Assembly (NCBI GenBank): GCA_029945425.1 | Contig: JAQSDV010000002.1 | Location: 582,567-646,566 of the forward strand | DNA from: a bacterium | GTDB lineage: Bacteria > Pseudomonadota > Alphaproteobacteria > Micavibrionales > UBA2020 | Direction: 5' to 3' | DNA length: 64,000 bases | Notes under the pieces: model-generated | The model's database searches: none | Seen by the model: the letters and a program-made list of their open reading frames with translations, nothing else | What the model was told of the DNA's origin: nothing | Translations under genes and position numbers: made by a program | In this document: positions 1-7,575 of the stretch, in pieces | Layout of the letters: every line of letters starts with the position of its first letter | Position numbering within the stretch: the first letter of the stretch is position 1

Positions 1-1
1 C

Positions 2-487
2 GTGGCGGGCGTGGTGCACAACCCCATCAACGACGAAACATTCTATTCGGAAAAAGGCACCGGCGCGTTCATGACCGGCCGCCGCTTGCGCGTGTCCAAC
101 CGCACGACGCTGACCGATGCCGTGATCGCGATGGGCGGCGCCCGTCCGGGTGCTGCGAACCACACGGCATTCATGGCCGAACAGAACGCCATTTCGCCCT
201 TTACCTCCGGCATGCGCCGCTTCGGTGCTGCCGCGCTCGACCTCTGCTATGTGGCGGCGGCGCGCGTGGACGGTTTCTGGGAACGCGACCTTAACGCATG
301 GGATGTGGCCGCAGGCGCGCTGATCCTGAAAGAAGCGGGCGGCAGCGTATCCGAACTCAACGGCGGCAAGAATTACGTTTACGGCCGCAGCATCGTCGGC
401 GCCAACGCCCCGCTGCATGCCGACCTGCTGAAAAAACTGCAGGCCGCCAGCGGTCAGGACGCGCCGAAAGTAGCGGCGGCCACTTAA
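2..487 (+). CDS. Inositol monophosphatase family protein, 3' part
   Basis: This is the C-terminal part of an inositol-phosphatase (SuhB/CysQ/IMPase) family enzyme, a Mg-dependent phosphatase of small sugar or nucleotide phosphates. The gene begins before the window; the GTG at position 2 is only the first in-frame codon visible. The family's second metal motif is clear: WDVAAGALILKEAGG, where the Asp of WD binds metal. The N-terminal DPxDGT motif lies outside. The segment between (RRFGAAALDLCYVA, then FWERDLNAWD) matches the substrate-site region of IMPases. The C-terminal tail is Ala-rich and unremarkable. The OmpA-domain gene follows after 13 bases, so the two are probably cotranscribed. 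Which substrate is used cannot be told from this part. Confidence 0.9.
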   Translation: MAGVVHNPINDETFYSEKGTGAFMTGRRLRVSNRTTLTDAVIAMGGARPGAANHTAFMAEQNAISPFTSGMRRFGAAALDLCYVAAARVDGFWERDLNAWDVAAGALILKEAGGSVSELNGGKNYVYGRSIVGANAPLHADLLKKLQAASGQDAPKVAAAT

Positions 488-500
488 GCGAGGTGTCATC

Positions 501-2192
501 ATGATGCGCCGGCAATTATTCCTCTGCACAGCCATCACGGCGCTGCTTGCCGCATCACCTGCACAGGCGCAATACATCGACCGTTACCGTCCTTCCGAAA
601 AGCCGCAAGTTGAAATCAACCTTGATGTGCTCAACGACCGCCAGGAACAGGAATACAACGCGCGCACTGCAGTCGTGCAGGAACCCCTGCCCGTGTCACA
701 GCCCCCCGCCATGCCTGCGCAGACCGTTGACGCGATGCCGGAATCCGTCGCGCAGGAAATCTCCGCGCCCGCCGCCCCCGCACAAAAACGCAAATTGCTG
801 AAACCCGTGCTGACGACGCCCACTGTGTCGGAAGAAGCGCCGGAAGAAGCGGCCACCGCCGATGAACCCGCACCCGTGGCGGAATCGAACGGCATCACGG
901 CAGACGGCGAAATGCCGCAGACGCAAACGATCGTCAAGCATGTCCTTATCAGGTCCTATTCCCCCGTCGACGATATGCCTGCGCAGTCGGCCGCGGTCGA
1001 TGAAATTTACCGCCAGTCCGCCATGGAAGACATGGCCGCATCGATCACGCCTGTCACGCCCGTCGAACATCCGACACCCCTACCCCGCCGCAAGCCGGTG
1101 ATGGGCGAAGCGAAACCTGCGGAAGAAAAACCGGAACCTGTGCGCATGGCCGCGCTGTCCGGTAAAGTTGTGCCGACAGTTGCTTCCGATGCGCCGGAGG
1201 CGCAAGTCGCTGGCCCCGAACAAAAAGACGAGCCAAAGATCGAAGTTGCCGCGACCGAAGTCGCGCCCGATGTGAAAGCAGAAGAACCCAAAGCGTCTGA
1301 AACATCCCCTGTCGAAACAGCCAAGGCAGAAGAAATTCCCGCGCCTGTCGTGACGACGGAAAAACCGGAAACACCGAATTCTGAAGAACCGAAAACGGCA
1401 GAAGCGGAAATCGAAGCCGCGCCCGCTCCGGTGCAAATGGCGCAGGCCGATATCCCGCAAATGCCTGCAGCGCGCCCCGCAAAGAACCGCATCATTTCGC
1501 AGCCGCCGGAAATGAAGGAACAGACGCTTCAACCACTGCTGCCGCGCACGTCACCTGCCAGCAAGCCGATCGTTAGCGCACCGCCCCGCGTTGCGGCACC
1601 TGTCGCGCCTGTGCGTCCCGCAACACCCGTTGTGCCGAAAATGGCCGCGCAGCCCATCGCCCCTGTTGCCGCAGATCCCCTGCCCGATGCAACGCCGGTT
1701 GCGCCTGTCGAGCAGGCCGCGCCCGCAACTCCTGTCGCACCCGTTGCAGAAACTGCACCCGCGCAGGAACCGGTTCCCGAAAACGCCGCAGCCCGCCCCC
1801 CGCTTGAAATTGTCGCACCGCCGCTTGCCGATGTAAACGAGCCGTCGGAGCCGCAAGAAACCGCGATGCCCGTCGTTCCCGTCATCGACGACCTGACGCT
1901 CGGCTTCCCCGGCAATTCGAGCGACCTGACCGGTGAATCGCAAAAGAAACTCGACGCCGTGATCCGCCAGATGGCCGACATGATCGAAGGCCGACTGCAG
2001 GTGCGCGGCTATGCAAGCGGCGAGGACGGCAGCCAGTCGAGCGCGCGCCGCATCGCGCTGTCCCGTGCGCTGGCCGTGCGTTCATACCTGATGGACAAGG
2101 GCATCAAGCCGAACCGCGTCGATGTGAAGGCCGCCGGCAGCGAAACGGACCGCCAGCCGCTTGACCGCGTCGACCTCATCTTCGCGCGCTGA
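501..2192 (+). CDS. Secreted Pro/Ala/Glu-rich protein with C-terminal OmpA-like domain
   Basis: Residues 1-24 form a classic signal peptide (MMRRQ, a hydrophobic core, then AQA before QY), so the protein is exported. Residues about 25-460 are low complexity, rich in Pro, Ala, Glu and Val, with repeated PVAP/APVE-type strings, and look disordered. Residues about 462-563 form an OmpA/MotB-like domain: a strand pair, then the helix SSARRIALSRALAVRSYLMD and the conserved RVDVKAAGSE region. Domains of this kind bind peptidoglycan in the periplasm. A GAGG ribosome site at 490-493 supports the ATG at 501. The stop codon shares one base with the PAP2 start (TGATG), which suggests translational coupling. 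The protein is probably an envelope-spanning tether between the outer layers and the wall; no exact family name is claimed. Confidence 0.85.
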   Translation: MMRRQLFLCTAITALLAASPAQAQYIDRYRPSEKPQVEINLDVLNDRQEQEYNARTAVVQEPLPVSQPPAMPAQTVDAMPESVAQEISAPAAPAQKRKLLKPVLTTPTVSEEAPEEAATADEPAPVAESNGITADGEMPQTQTIVKHVLIRSYSPVDDMPAQSAAVDEIYRQSAMEDMAASITPVTPVEHPTPLPRRKPVMGEAKPAEEKPEPVRMAALSGKVVPTVASDAPEAQVAGPEQKDEPKIEVAATEVAPDVKAEEPKASETSPVETAKAEEIPAPVVTTEKPETPNSEEPKTAEAEIEAAPAPVQMAQADIPQMPAARPAKNRIISQPPEMKEQTLQPLLPRTSPASKPIVSAPPRVAAPVAPVRPATPVVPKMAAQPIAPVAADPLPDATPVAPVEQAAPATPVAPVAETAPAQEPVPENAAARPPLEIVAPPLADVNEPSEPQETAMPVVPVIDDLTLGFPGNSSDLTGESQKKLDAVIRQMADMIEGRLQVRGYASGEDGSQSSARRIALSRALAVRSYLMDKGIKPNRVDVKAAGSETDRQPLDRVDLIFAR

Positions 2193-3235
2193 TGCCCGCA
2201 AACTCCCCTGTCGCGCGCTTCTGGGCGCAACTCCGGCCTGAATTGAAAAAAACAGCGGCGACGCCCATCTTTCGCATCGTCGCGCTTCTTTTTACCCTGT
2301 ACGCGCTGGTCGCCTTTGCGCTGTTCAATGCGCGCGGCATCGACTTCACCCTGTTCGCCTATGTCAGCATCCTTGTCCAGCCCGCTGCGGTTGTGATTTT
2401 TGCCGCGCTCTATCTCGGCTGGCCGCGCACGGTCAAGGACAAGCTGGCGCGGTTTTATAACCGTGACTTCATTGTGTCCGGCCTGCTTCTCGTCGTCATT
2501 ACGCTGCTGTTCCATTCCGTTTACCTGAGCTTCAAGACCAGCTTTACGGATTTCGTTCCCTTCCGTGCGGATGAATGGCTGATGAAGGCCGACCGCACGC
2601 TGCATTTCGGCGAAATCCCGTGGCATCTACTTGCGCCGGTTTTTTCAAACGCGCCTGCAGTTTACGTGATCGACTTTCTTTACACCTTCTGGCTGCTGCT
2701 AAACCTTTTCGTCATCCTGCAGCAGGCCTTCGCGTCGAAAACACCTGAACTGCGCGCGACTTTTTTCCTAAGCTATTACATCGTCTGGATTGTGATGGGC
2801 ACGATGATTGCGCTTGCGGCATCATCGGCGGGCCCCTGTTATTTCCAGCATGTATCTTCCCTGCCAAATCCCTATGACGGGCAGATGGCGTTCCTGAACG
2901 GGTTGCACAAATCGACGGAACTGAACGCGCTCGCCTTTCAGGTCACGCTCTGGGACAACCACGCAAAGGGTTTGGGCGGCATTATCAACGGTATCTCGGC
3001 CTTCCCCAGCATCCATGTCGCGATGGCCGTGATCTTCGCGCTGATTGGTCGCCATTACGGGCGTGTGGTGCGTTGGGGCAGTTATGCCTACCTTGCCGTC
3101 ATCATGATCGGCTCGGTCGTGCTGAACTGGCATTACGCGGTGGATGGCTATGCGTCGATGATACTGACGCCGCTGGTATGGATGTTCAGCAGCTGGGCGG
3201 TGAAGCGCTACAAACTCGCCGTGCCGCGCGCCTAG
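2192..3235 (+). CDS. PAP2-superfamily integral membrane protein
   Basis: A 347-residue protein with about six to eight hydrophobic segments. The C-terminal half carries PAP2-type catalytic motifs: FPSIHV with Ser273 and His275, and HYAVD with His314 and Asp318. The SAGP motif near residue 213 and the spacing resemble the PAP2_3 group (Aur1/inositol-phosphorylceramide synthase-like and lipid phosphatases). Such enzymes remove or transfer phospho-head groups on lipids at the membrane. It starts on the last base of the OmpA-domain gene's stop and ends tail to tail with the ABC exporter, the two stop codons sharing the palindrome CTAG. The substrate is unknown; lipid phosphate or an undecaprenyl or inositol lipid are all possible. 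Confidence 0.85.
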   Translation: MPANSPVARFWAQLRPELKKTAATPIFRIVALLFTLYALVAFALFNARGIDFTLFAYVSILVQPAAVVIFAALYLGWPRTVKDKLARFYNRDFIVSGLLLVVITLLFHSVYLSFKTSFTDFVPFRADEWLMKADRTLHFGEIPWHLLAPVFSNAPAVYVIDFLYTFWLLLNLFVILQQAFASKTPELRATFFLSYYIVWIVMGTMIALAASSAGPCYFQHVSSLPNPYDGQMAFLNGLHKSTELNALAFQVTLWDNHAKGLGGIINGISAFPSIHVAMAVIFALIGRHYGRVVRWGSYAYLAVIMIGSVVLNWHYAVDGYASMILTPLVWMFSSWAVKRYKLAVPRA

Positions 3236-5013
3236 CTGGCGTTCAAATCCATTTGCAGCGCGGCGAGATGTTTATAAACCCCCTCCTGCTCGAACAATTG
3301 GGCATGCGTGCCCTGCGCCACAACATTTCCCTGATCCATCACGATGATATTTCCGGCGTTCTGCACGGTCGACAGGCGGTGCGCGATGATGAGCGTCGTG
3401 CGGCCCTCCATCAAATTGCGCAGTGCATTATGCACGGCGATTTCGTTGGCGGCATCGAGGGCGGAGGTTGCTTCGTCCAGCAGCAGGATTTTTGAATCCT
3501 TCAGGATCGCGCGCGCGATTGCGATGCGCTGCTTCTGGCCGCCGGACAACCTGTTGCCGCGCTCGCCCACCAGCGTGTTGTAACCCTGCGGCAGTTTCAG
3601 GATGAATTCATCGGCCTGCGCCAGTTCGGCGGCGCGTTTCACTTCGGCATCGGTCGCTGTCGGTTTCGCCACGCGGATATTATCGGCAATCGAAAGCGAG
3701 AATACGGCGGGGTCCTGCGACACGACGCTCAGGTGTTTGCGCCCATCGCGCGGATCGCATTCGGCAAGATCAATGCCATCAATCGTCACGCGACCCTGTT
3801 GCGGGTCATAGAAACGCTGGAGCATCTGGAATATCGTCGTCTTGCCCGCGCCGCTCGGCCCCACCAATGCGACGATTTCGCCGGGCGCGATGTTGAACGA
3901 GACGCCGTGCAGTGCGTGCTGGCCGGGTCGCGTGGGATAGCTGAAACTGACGTTATCAAACGCGATGCTGCCCGCGATTTTTTCCGGCAACAGTTTCGGC
4001 ACGGCGGGTGTTTTCACAACAGGCGCGGCTTCCAGAATGCCCGCGATGCGGTCGGCAGCACCTGCGGCACGGTTGAAATCGCTTAAGGACTCGCTGACCG
4101 CCGTCACCGCGCCCGCGACAATGGCGACATAGAATATAAAGGCCGACAAATCGCCCGCCGACATCGCGCCGGTTAAAACCCTGTGCCCGCCATACCACAG
4201 CACGACGCCAATCGCGCCGAAGACTGTCGAAATCACCCAGGCGATCAAAATCGCGCGGGTGTGGATATAACGCAGCGCGGTTTTATAGACCTGATCGGCA
4301 AGCGAGCTGAAATGCGCCGATGCCGCTTCTTCGTAGCCGAAAGACTGAATCGTCTGGATGCCCTGCAATGTTTCAAGGCTGTATGACCCCACATCGCCCA
4401 CGCGCGTCTGGGTATCGCGTGACTTGGCGCGTACACGACGGCCGAACCAGAGCAGCGGGCCCAGCACGACCGGCACCGCCAGCATCACCACCCCCGTCAT
4501 CGACGGGCTGACAACGCAGAGCATCACAAGCCCGCCCGTCAGCATTAACGAATGGCGGAACGCCATGGGCAGGTTGGTCGTGATGACGATTTGCAAAATG
4601 CTGGTATCGGCATTGATGCGCGAAATCTGGTCGCCGGTCTTGTTCTGCTCGAAAAAGGCGGGGTCGAGGGTCAGCAAATGGCGGTAAATCTTGGCGCGCA
4701 GGTCGCGGATCACCCGCTCCGCCACCAGATAGACCAGCCGCAGGCGCATATAGGTCGACGCCGCCATGATGATGACCACGACCGCCAGTATGGACAGCGC
4801 ATTGTTCAGATACGCATCGCTGCCCGCCGCAAAGGCCTTGTCGACGATTCCCTTCAGCCCCCAGCCGACCGCGAGGGTCAGGACCGCCGAAATGGACATG
4901 CCTGCGATGCCGCCCGCCAGCAGGTAGCGATAGGGCCAGAGCAGCGGCCACAGGAACTTCAGGGGTTTCTCTACCCCCTTGTCCACACGCAGATTTTCGA
5001 TAGATTGATCCAT
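3232..5013 (-). CDS. ABC exporter with fused membrane and ATPase domains (MsbA-like)
   Basis: A half-transporter of about 593 residues: six transmembrane helices in residues about 30-320, then an ATPase domain with Walker A GPSGAGKTT near 380-385, the signature LSGGQKQR, Walker B ILLLDEATSALD and the switch His in IIAHRLST. Members of this type flip or export lipids, lipid A or hydrophobic compounds as homodimers in the inner membrane. The ATG at 5013 is preferred because GGAG lies 6 bases upstream; a GTG at 5025 is also open. The order fits the MsbA/LipidA-exporter-like 'ABCB' group common in Alphaproteobacteria, but the cargo is not shown by the sequence. It is not next to lpxK or waaA, so the symbol msbA is withheld. 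Confidence 0.9.
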   Translation of the reverse strand: MDQSIENLRVDKGVEKPLKFLWPLLWPYRYLLAGGIAGMSISAVLTLAVGWGLKGIVDKAFAAGSDAYLNNALSILAVVVIIMAASTYMRLRLVYLVAERVIRDLRAKIYRHLLTLDPAFFEQNKTGDQISRINADTSILQIVITTNLPMAFRHSLMLTGGLVMLCVVSPSMTGVVMLAVPVVLGPLLWFGRRVRAKSRDTQTRVGDVGSYSLETLQGIQTIQSFGYEEAASAHFSSLADQVYKTALRYIHTRAILIAWVISTVFGAIGVVLWYGGHRVLTGAMSAGDLSAFIFYVAIVAGAVTAVSESLSDFNRAAGAADRIAGILEAAPVVKTPAVPKLLPEKIAGSIAFDNVSFSYPTRPGQHALHGVSFNIAPGEIVALVGPSGAGKTTIFQMLQRFYDPQQGRVTIDGIDLAECDPRDGRKHLSVVSQDPAVFSLSIADNIRVAKPTATDAEVKRAAELAQADEFILKLPQGYNTLVGERGNRLSGGQKQRIAIARAILKDSKILLLDEATSALDAANEIAVHNALRNLMEGRTTLIIAHRLSTVQNAGNIIVMDQGNVVAQGTHAQLFEQEGVYKHLAALQMDLNAS

Positions 5014-5125
5014 TCCCTGCTCCACCGCCGGTTGCCCGTTATTATGTTATGTAAATAGCGTTTTCGGGTCAAAACAGCGTCTTGGCGTGAGATTGAACGA
5101 ATACCCGCCAAAGTCAATAATATGC

Positions 5126-5154
5126 TTGCATATTACGCGAAATGACGGTAAAAA
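5126..5154 (+). promoter_or_regulatory. Putative sigma-70 promoter of rpmE
   Basis: A TTGCAT box at 5126-5131 and TAAAAA at 5149-5154 are separated by 17 bases. They lie 68 bases before the L31 start in the 208-base gap between the divergent ABC exporter and rpmE. The -10 box is a weak match, so the call rests on position and spacing. Confidence 0.4.
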
Positions 5155-5221
5155 CTGCAACCTGTGGCGCTATCCGCTTTCGGACGGCTGCCTGCAAAAG
5201 TTTTCCTAGGAGCTGACGGCT

Positions 5222-5560
5222 ATGAAAGAGAAAATCCACCCGCAATACAACACCCTCAAAATGATCATGACCGATGGCTCGGAACACACCATCCGTTCCA
5301 CGATGGGCAAAGATGGCGACGTTATGCGTCTCGACATCGACCCCCTGAACCACCCGGCCTGGACCGGTGGCACCGCGAAGGTCATGGAAAAAGGCCGCCT
5401 TGCCAAATTCGGCAACAAATACGCAGGCCTCGGCGTTGCAGCGGCTGAAACCGCAAACGCAGCCCTTGAAAAAGGCGCTGAAGCGAAGAAATCCGCAGCA
5501 GCTGCTGCACCGGCTGCTGCTGAAGCGCCGGCGAAAAAAGAAGCTGCGAAGAAGAAATAA
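5222..5560 (+). CDS. rpmE: 50S ribosomal protein L31 with C-terminal Ala/Lys extension
   Basis: Residues 1-75 match L31: MKEKIHPQYN, then RSTMGKDGDVMRLDIDP, HPAWTGG and a final KFGNKYAG. L31 bridges the large and small ribosomal subunits at the central protuberance. The Cys residues of the zinc-binding L31 form are absent, as is usual for the alphaproteobacterial type. At 112 residues it is well above the usual 70-80: residues about 78-112 are almost only Ala, Lys, Glu and Pro and end in AAKKK. AGGAG at 5208-5212 lies 9 bases before the ATG. A strong terminator follows 20 bases downstream, so the gene is probably a single transcription unit. Confidence 0.95.
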   Translation: MKEKIHPQYNTLKMIMTDGSEHTIRSTMGKDGDVMRLDIDPLNHPAWTGGTAKVMEKGRLAKFGNKYAGLGVAAAETANAALEKGAEAKKSAAAAAPAAAEAPAKKEAAKKK

Positions 5561-5579
5561 GCTTTTTCAAAGCCTTAAT

Positions 5580-5617
5580 AAAACCGCCCGGTGCGCAAGC
5601 CCGGGCGGTTTTATTTT
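5580..5617 (+). terminator. Rho-independent terminator after rpmE
   Basis: A perfect 12-base inverted repeat (AAAACCGCCCGG at 5580-5591, and its complement at 5601-5612) encloses a 9-base loop and runs into TTTTATTTTT. Stem strength and the T-run make this a clear intrinsic terminator. Confidence 0.92.
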
Positions 5618-5627
5618 TGGCGTTTTT

Positions 5628-5658
5628 CTTGTGATCCACCCGCCACCCCGCCCCGTAG
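5628..5658 (+). promoter_or_regulatory. Possible heat-shock (RpoH-type) promoter of hsp20
   Basis: CTTGTGA at 5628-5634 and CCCCGTAG at 5651-5658 resemble the -35 and -10 boxes of sigma-32 promoters (CTTGAA and CCCCAT), 16 bases apart. Transcription from here would start near 5665, just before the structured leader of the small heat-shock gene. The match is partial and was looked for because of the downstream gene, so it is weak evidence. Confidence 0.35.
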
Positions 5659-5677
5659 AAAGACTGCAAGGAGGACG

Positions 5678-5775
5678 AGCGGTGCCCATAAGGGGCCGCT
5701 GACAGTCCCCCGGCAGGTGCGCAATGTTGCGGCCTGTCTTACCTCAAACTGATATTGCTCAAGGAGGATATCAAC
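5678..5775 (+). promoter_or_regulatory. Probable ROSE-type RNA thermometer in the hsp20 leader
   Basis: Three consecutive hairpins can be drawn. Hairpin I spans 5678-5700 (AGCGG paired with CCGCT, CCC with GGG, loop ATAA). Hairpin II spans 5714-5736 (CAGG with CCTG, CGCAA with TTGCG). Hairpin III spans 5751-5772: GATAT pairs with ATATC, a single G at 5757 bulges out, and CTC pairs with the GAG of the ribosome site AAGGAGG (5761-5767). ROSE elements of alphaproteobacterial small heat-shock genes have exactly this plan: several hairpins, a TTGCT anti-Shine-Dalgarno stretch and a destabilising G opposite the ribosome site, which melts on heating. Seen: the pairing. Known: the ROSE family. Inferred: function. 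Confidence 0.8.
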
Positions 5776-6237
5776 ATGCACGCCCTCGATTTTACCCCCC
5801 TGTTCCGCTCCACCGTCGGTTTCGACCGGCTGTCACAGATGCTGGAAAACAGCCTTGTTTCCGACACCGGCGCGGCATACCCGCCCTATAACATCGTGAA
5901 GCTGGACGAGGACAATTACAGCATCACGATGGCGGTCGCGGGTTTCCGACCCGAAGACCTCGACATCGTGGCGAAAGAAAACCAGCTGGTCGTACAGGGC
6001 CGCGCCATCCCGCGTGAAGAGGCAAAAGGAACTGTATACCTGCATCGCGGCATTGCGGAGCGTGCGTTCGAACGCCGCTTCCAGCTGGCCGACCACATTC
6101 GCGTTGCGGATGCGGGCATTGATAACGGCTTGCTCACCATCGCACTCGTCCGTGAAGTGCCGGAGGCGAAAAAGCCGCGCAAGATCGAGATCAAAGGCGC
6201 TGCCGCGCCGATGATCGACGGTAAAAAAGCGAACTAA
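5776..6237 (+). CDS. Hsp20 family small heat-shock protein
   Basis: A 153-residue ATP-independent holdase that binds unfolding proteins. The alpha-crystallin domain covers residues about 35-135: PPYNIVKLDEDNYSITMAVAG, then RPEDLDIVAKENQLVVQG, then ERAFERRFQLADH and NGLLTIAL, the last holding the family's GxL motif. Length and layout match IbpA-type proteins. The start is the ATG at 5776, 8 bases after AAGGAGG; an upstream in-frame TTG at 5755 lies inside the leader hairpin and has no ribosome site. The leader appears to be a ROSE thermometer and a heat-shock promoter is possible, so expression should rise with temperature. A terminator follows at 6271. Confidence 0.95.
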   Translation: MHALDFTPLFRSTVGFDRLSQMLENSLVSDTGAAYPPYNIVKLDEDNYSITMAVAGFRPEDLDIVAKENQLVVQGRAIPREEAKGTVYLHRGIAERAFERRFQLADHIRVADAGIDNGLLTIALVREVPEAKKPRKIEIKGAAAPMIDGKKAN

Positions 6238-6270
6238 ATAACGCTTCGACTACACACACCGAAGACTGCC

Positions 6271-6308
6271 AAGACCCTTCCGGCCTGACCCCGGAAGGGT
6301 CTTTTCTT
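6271..6308 (+). terminator. Rho-independent terminator after hsp20
   Basis: A perfect 13-base stem (AAGACCCTTCCGG at 6271-6283 with its complement at 6291-6303) has a 7-base loop and is followed by CTTTTCTTTTTT. It sits between hsp20 and the convergent Nudix gene; the T-run is on the plus side, so it mainly ends hsp20. Confidence 0.9.
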
Positions 6309-6310
6309 TT

Positions 6311-7393
6311 TTATTGCGGGGGTTTTGCGCGGAAGATGCGCACGAAGGGCACTTTGTTTTTCACTTCATTGCCTGCCATATCGGGGTTGATCTGCGGCGA
6401 AACGTGGATATCGCGGGCGGCGTTTTCGTAGGTGAGCGTGCCATCCGCAACCATTTTCTTGATGCCGTCAGGGGTTGCGGCTGCCGCGCGGATTTTGTCT
6501 TTTTCCGCATCGCTGACCGGGCCAGCCGTGAACAACACATGCAAGCCGTACAGCATCGCATCGTCAAGGCTGCGGATTTTGTCGAAGAAGCCGCGTCCGC
6601 GCATCGGCGGCACATCGGTTGCGACCCAATGGGTGCTGTCCGGTGATTTCCGCGTGAACAATTCGCCGGGATACATACTGACGAAGCCTTCGAATTTCAC
6701 ATTTTTCAGGAAGCTCTCGCGGTCTTCGATAATGACCACGACATCTTCGCTATCCTTCAAACCCGTTGTCGCGATGCGGTGCTGTTTCGGGAACAGGCTC
6801 GCGATTGCGGTGCGCGGGTTTTCGGCGGCGTGGATGATGCCGTTATGGGGCTTGATCGGGTCGCCCTTTTGCTGGTTCGGCTCTGCGTGGAACAGCACAG
6901 GCGGATAAACGGGCAGCGCGGGGTTTTTCAGCGCATCCTTGATCGCCTTTTGCTCGGCATTCACGATTGCCATGCTGTCGGCATCATTCATTAAATAGGT
7001 GATGCCGAAATGCGCGGGTGCGGGCCAGTCCTGCAAACTATCGACCCATTTGAAGCCTTCGTTTTCATGGTCGAGGTCGGGCGCGAATTCGTGATCGACG
7101 ACGGCGAGGTAATTGTTATAGGTGAAACCGTTCTGCTTGAATTCGGCGAGCGGGATCAGGTCGAAATCCTTGCCCTGATAATTCGTTTCTTCGCGGAATT
7201 CACGCGCTGCGCCATGCGCGGGGGTTTCGCCCGGATCGAGCAAGCCGCCCGCCAACGCCCATGTGCGCCCCTGCTTCACATGGTCAGAGCGTTTCAGCGC
7301 CATCAACCGACCCGTATCGCGCGCCAGCACAAGGATGCCGGCACCTTCGTTGGACGATACAAATTTTTTGGGCGGCTGTGCGGGGTCGCTCAT
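6311..7393 (-). CDS. Nudix hydrolase domain protein with unknown C-terminal region
   Basis: The N-terminal third (residues about 10-150) is a Nudix domain. The Nudix box lies at about residues 50-71: Gly, then GETPAHGAAREFREET, which contains the G...E...REFxEE metal-binding pattern. Such enzymes split nucleoside diphosphates linked to another group X. The remaining 200 or so residues are not recognised; they include a segment with VVVIIEDRESF and another with HWVATDVPPMRGRGF. The start at 7393 (MSDPAQPP) is preferred over an ATT-rich upstream extension because the Nudix homology begins shortly after it and AAAGGCAG lies upstream. The gene is divergent from the glycine-rich protein. The C-terminal region may adapt it to a phosphoribosyl or NAD-like substrate; nothing in the sequence proves this. 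Confidence 0.8.
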   Translation of the reverse strand: MSDPAQPPKKFVSSNEGAGILVLARDTGRLMALKRSDHVKQGRTWALAGGLLDPGETPAHGAAREFREETNYQGKDFDLIPLAEFKQNGFTYNNYLAVVDHEFAPDLDHENEGFKWVDSLQDWPAPAHFGITYLMNDADSMAIVNAEQKAIKDALKNPALPVYPPVLFHAEPNQQKGDPIKPHNGIIHAAENPRTAIASLFPKQHRIATTGLKDSEDVVVIIEDRESFLKNVKFEGFVSMYPGELFTRKSPDSTHWVATDVPPMRGRGFFDKIRSLDDAMLYGLHVLFTAGPVSDAEKDKIRAAAATPDGIKKMVADGTLTYENAARDIHVSPQINPDMAGNEVKNKVPFVRIFRAKPPQ

Positions 7394-7575
7394 GTTCTGC
7401 CTTTTGATGTGATGGTTATTTTTAGCGGATGACGGCAGGCGCGACCAGAGGGTTTCGGGCGGTTTGATCATTAAATCATTTCAAGATGTTAGCGCGACGA
7501 CAGTTTGCAAATATTACTTGGTTTATGAAAACATCTGTGGCATCATCCCGCCATATTGCACATCACGAGGTTTCC

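Noticed and set aside
3232..3235. Overlap of PAP2 and ABC exporter stop codons (CTAG) as a special signal
   Set aside because: CTAG contains TAG on both strands, so it is a simple compact way for convergent genes to end.
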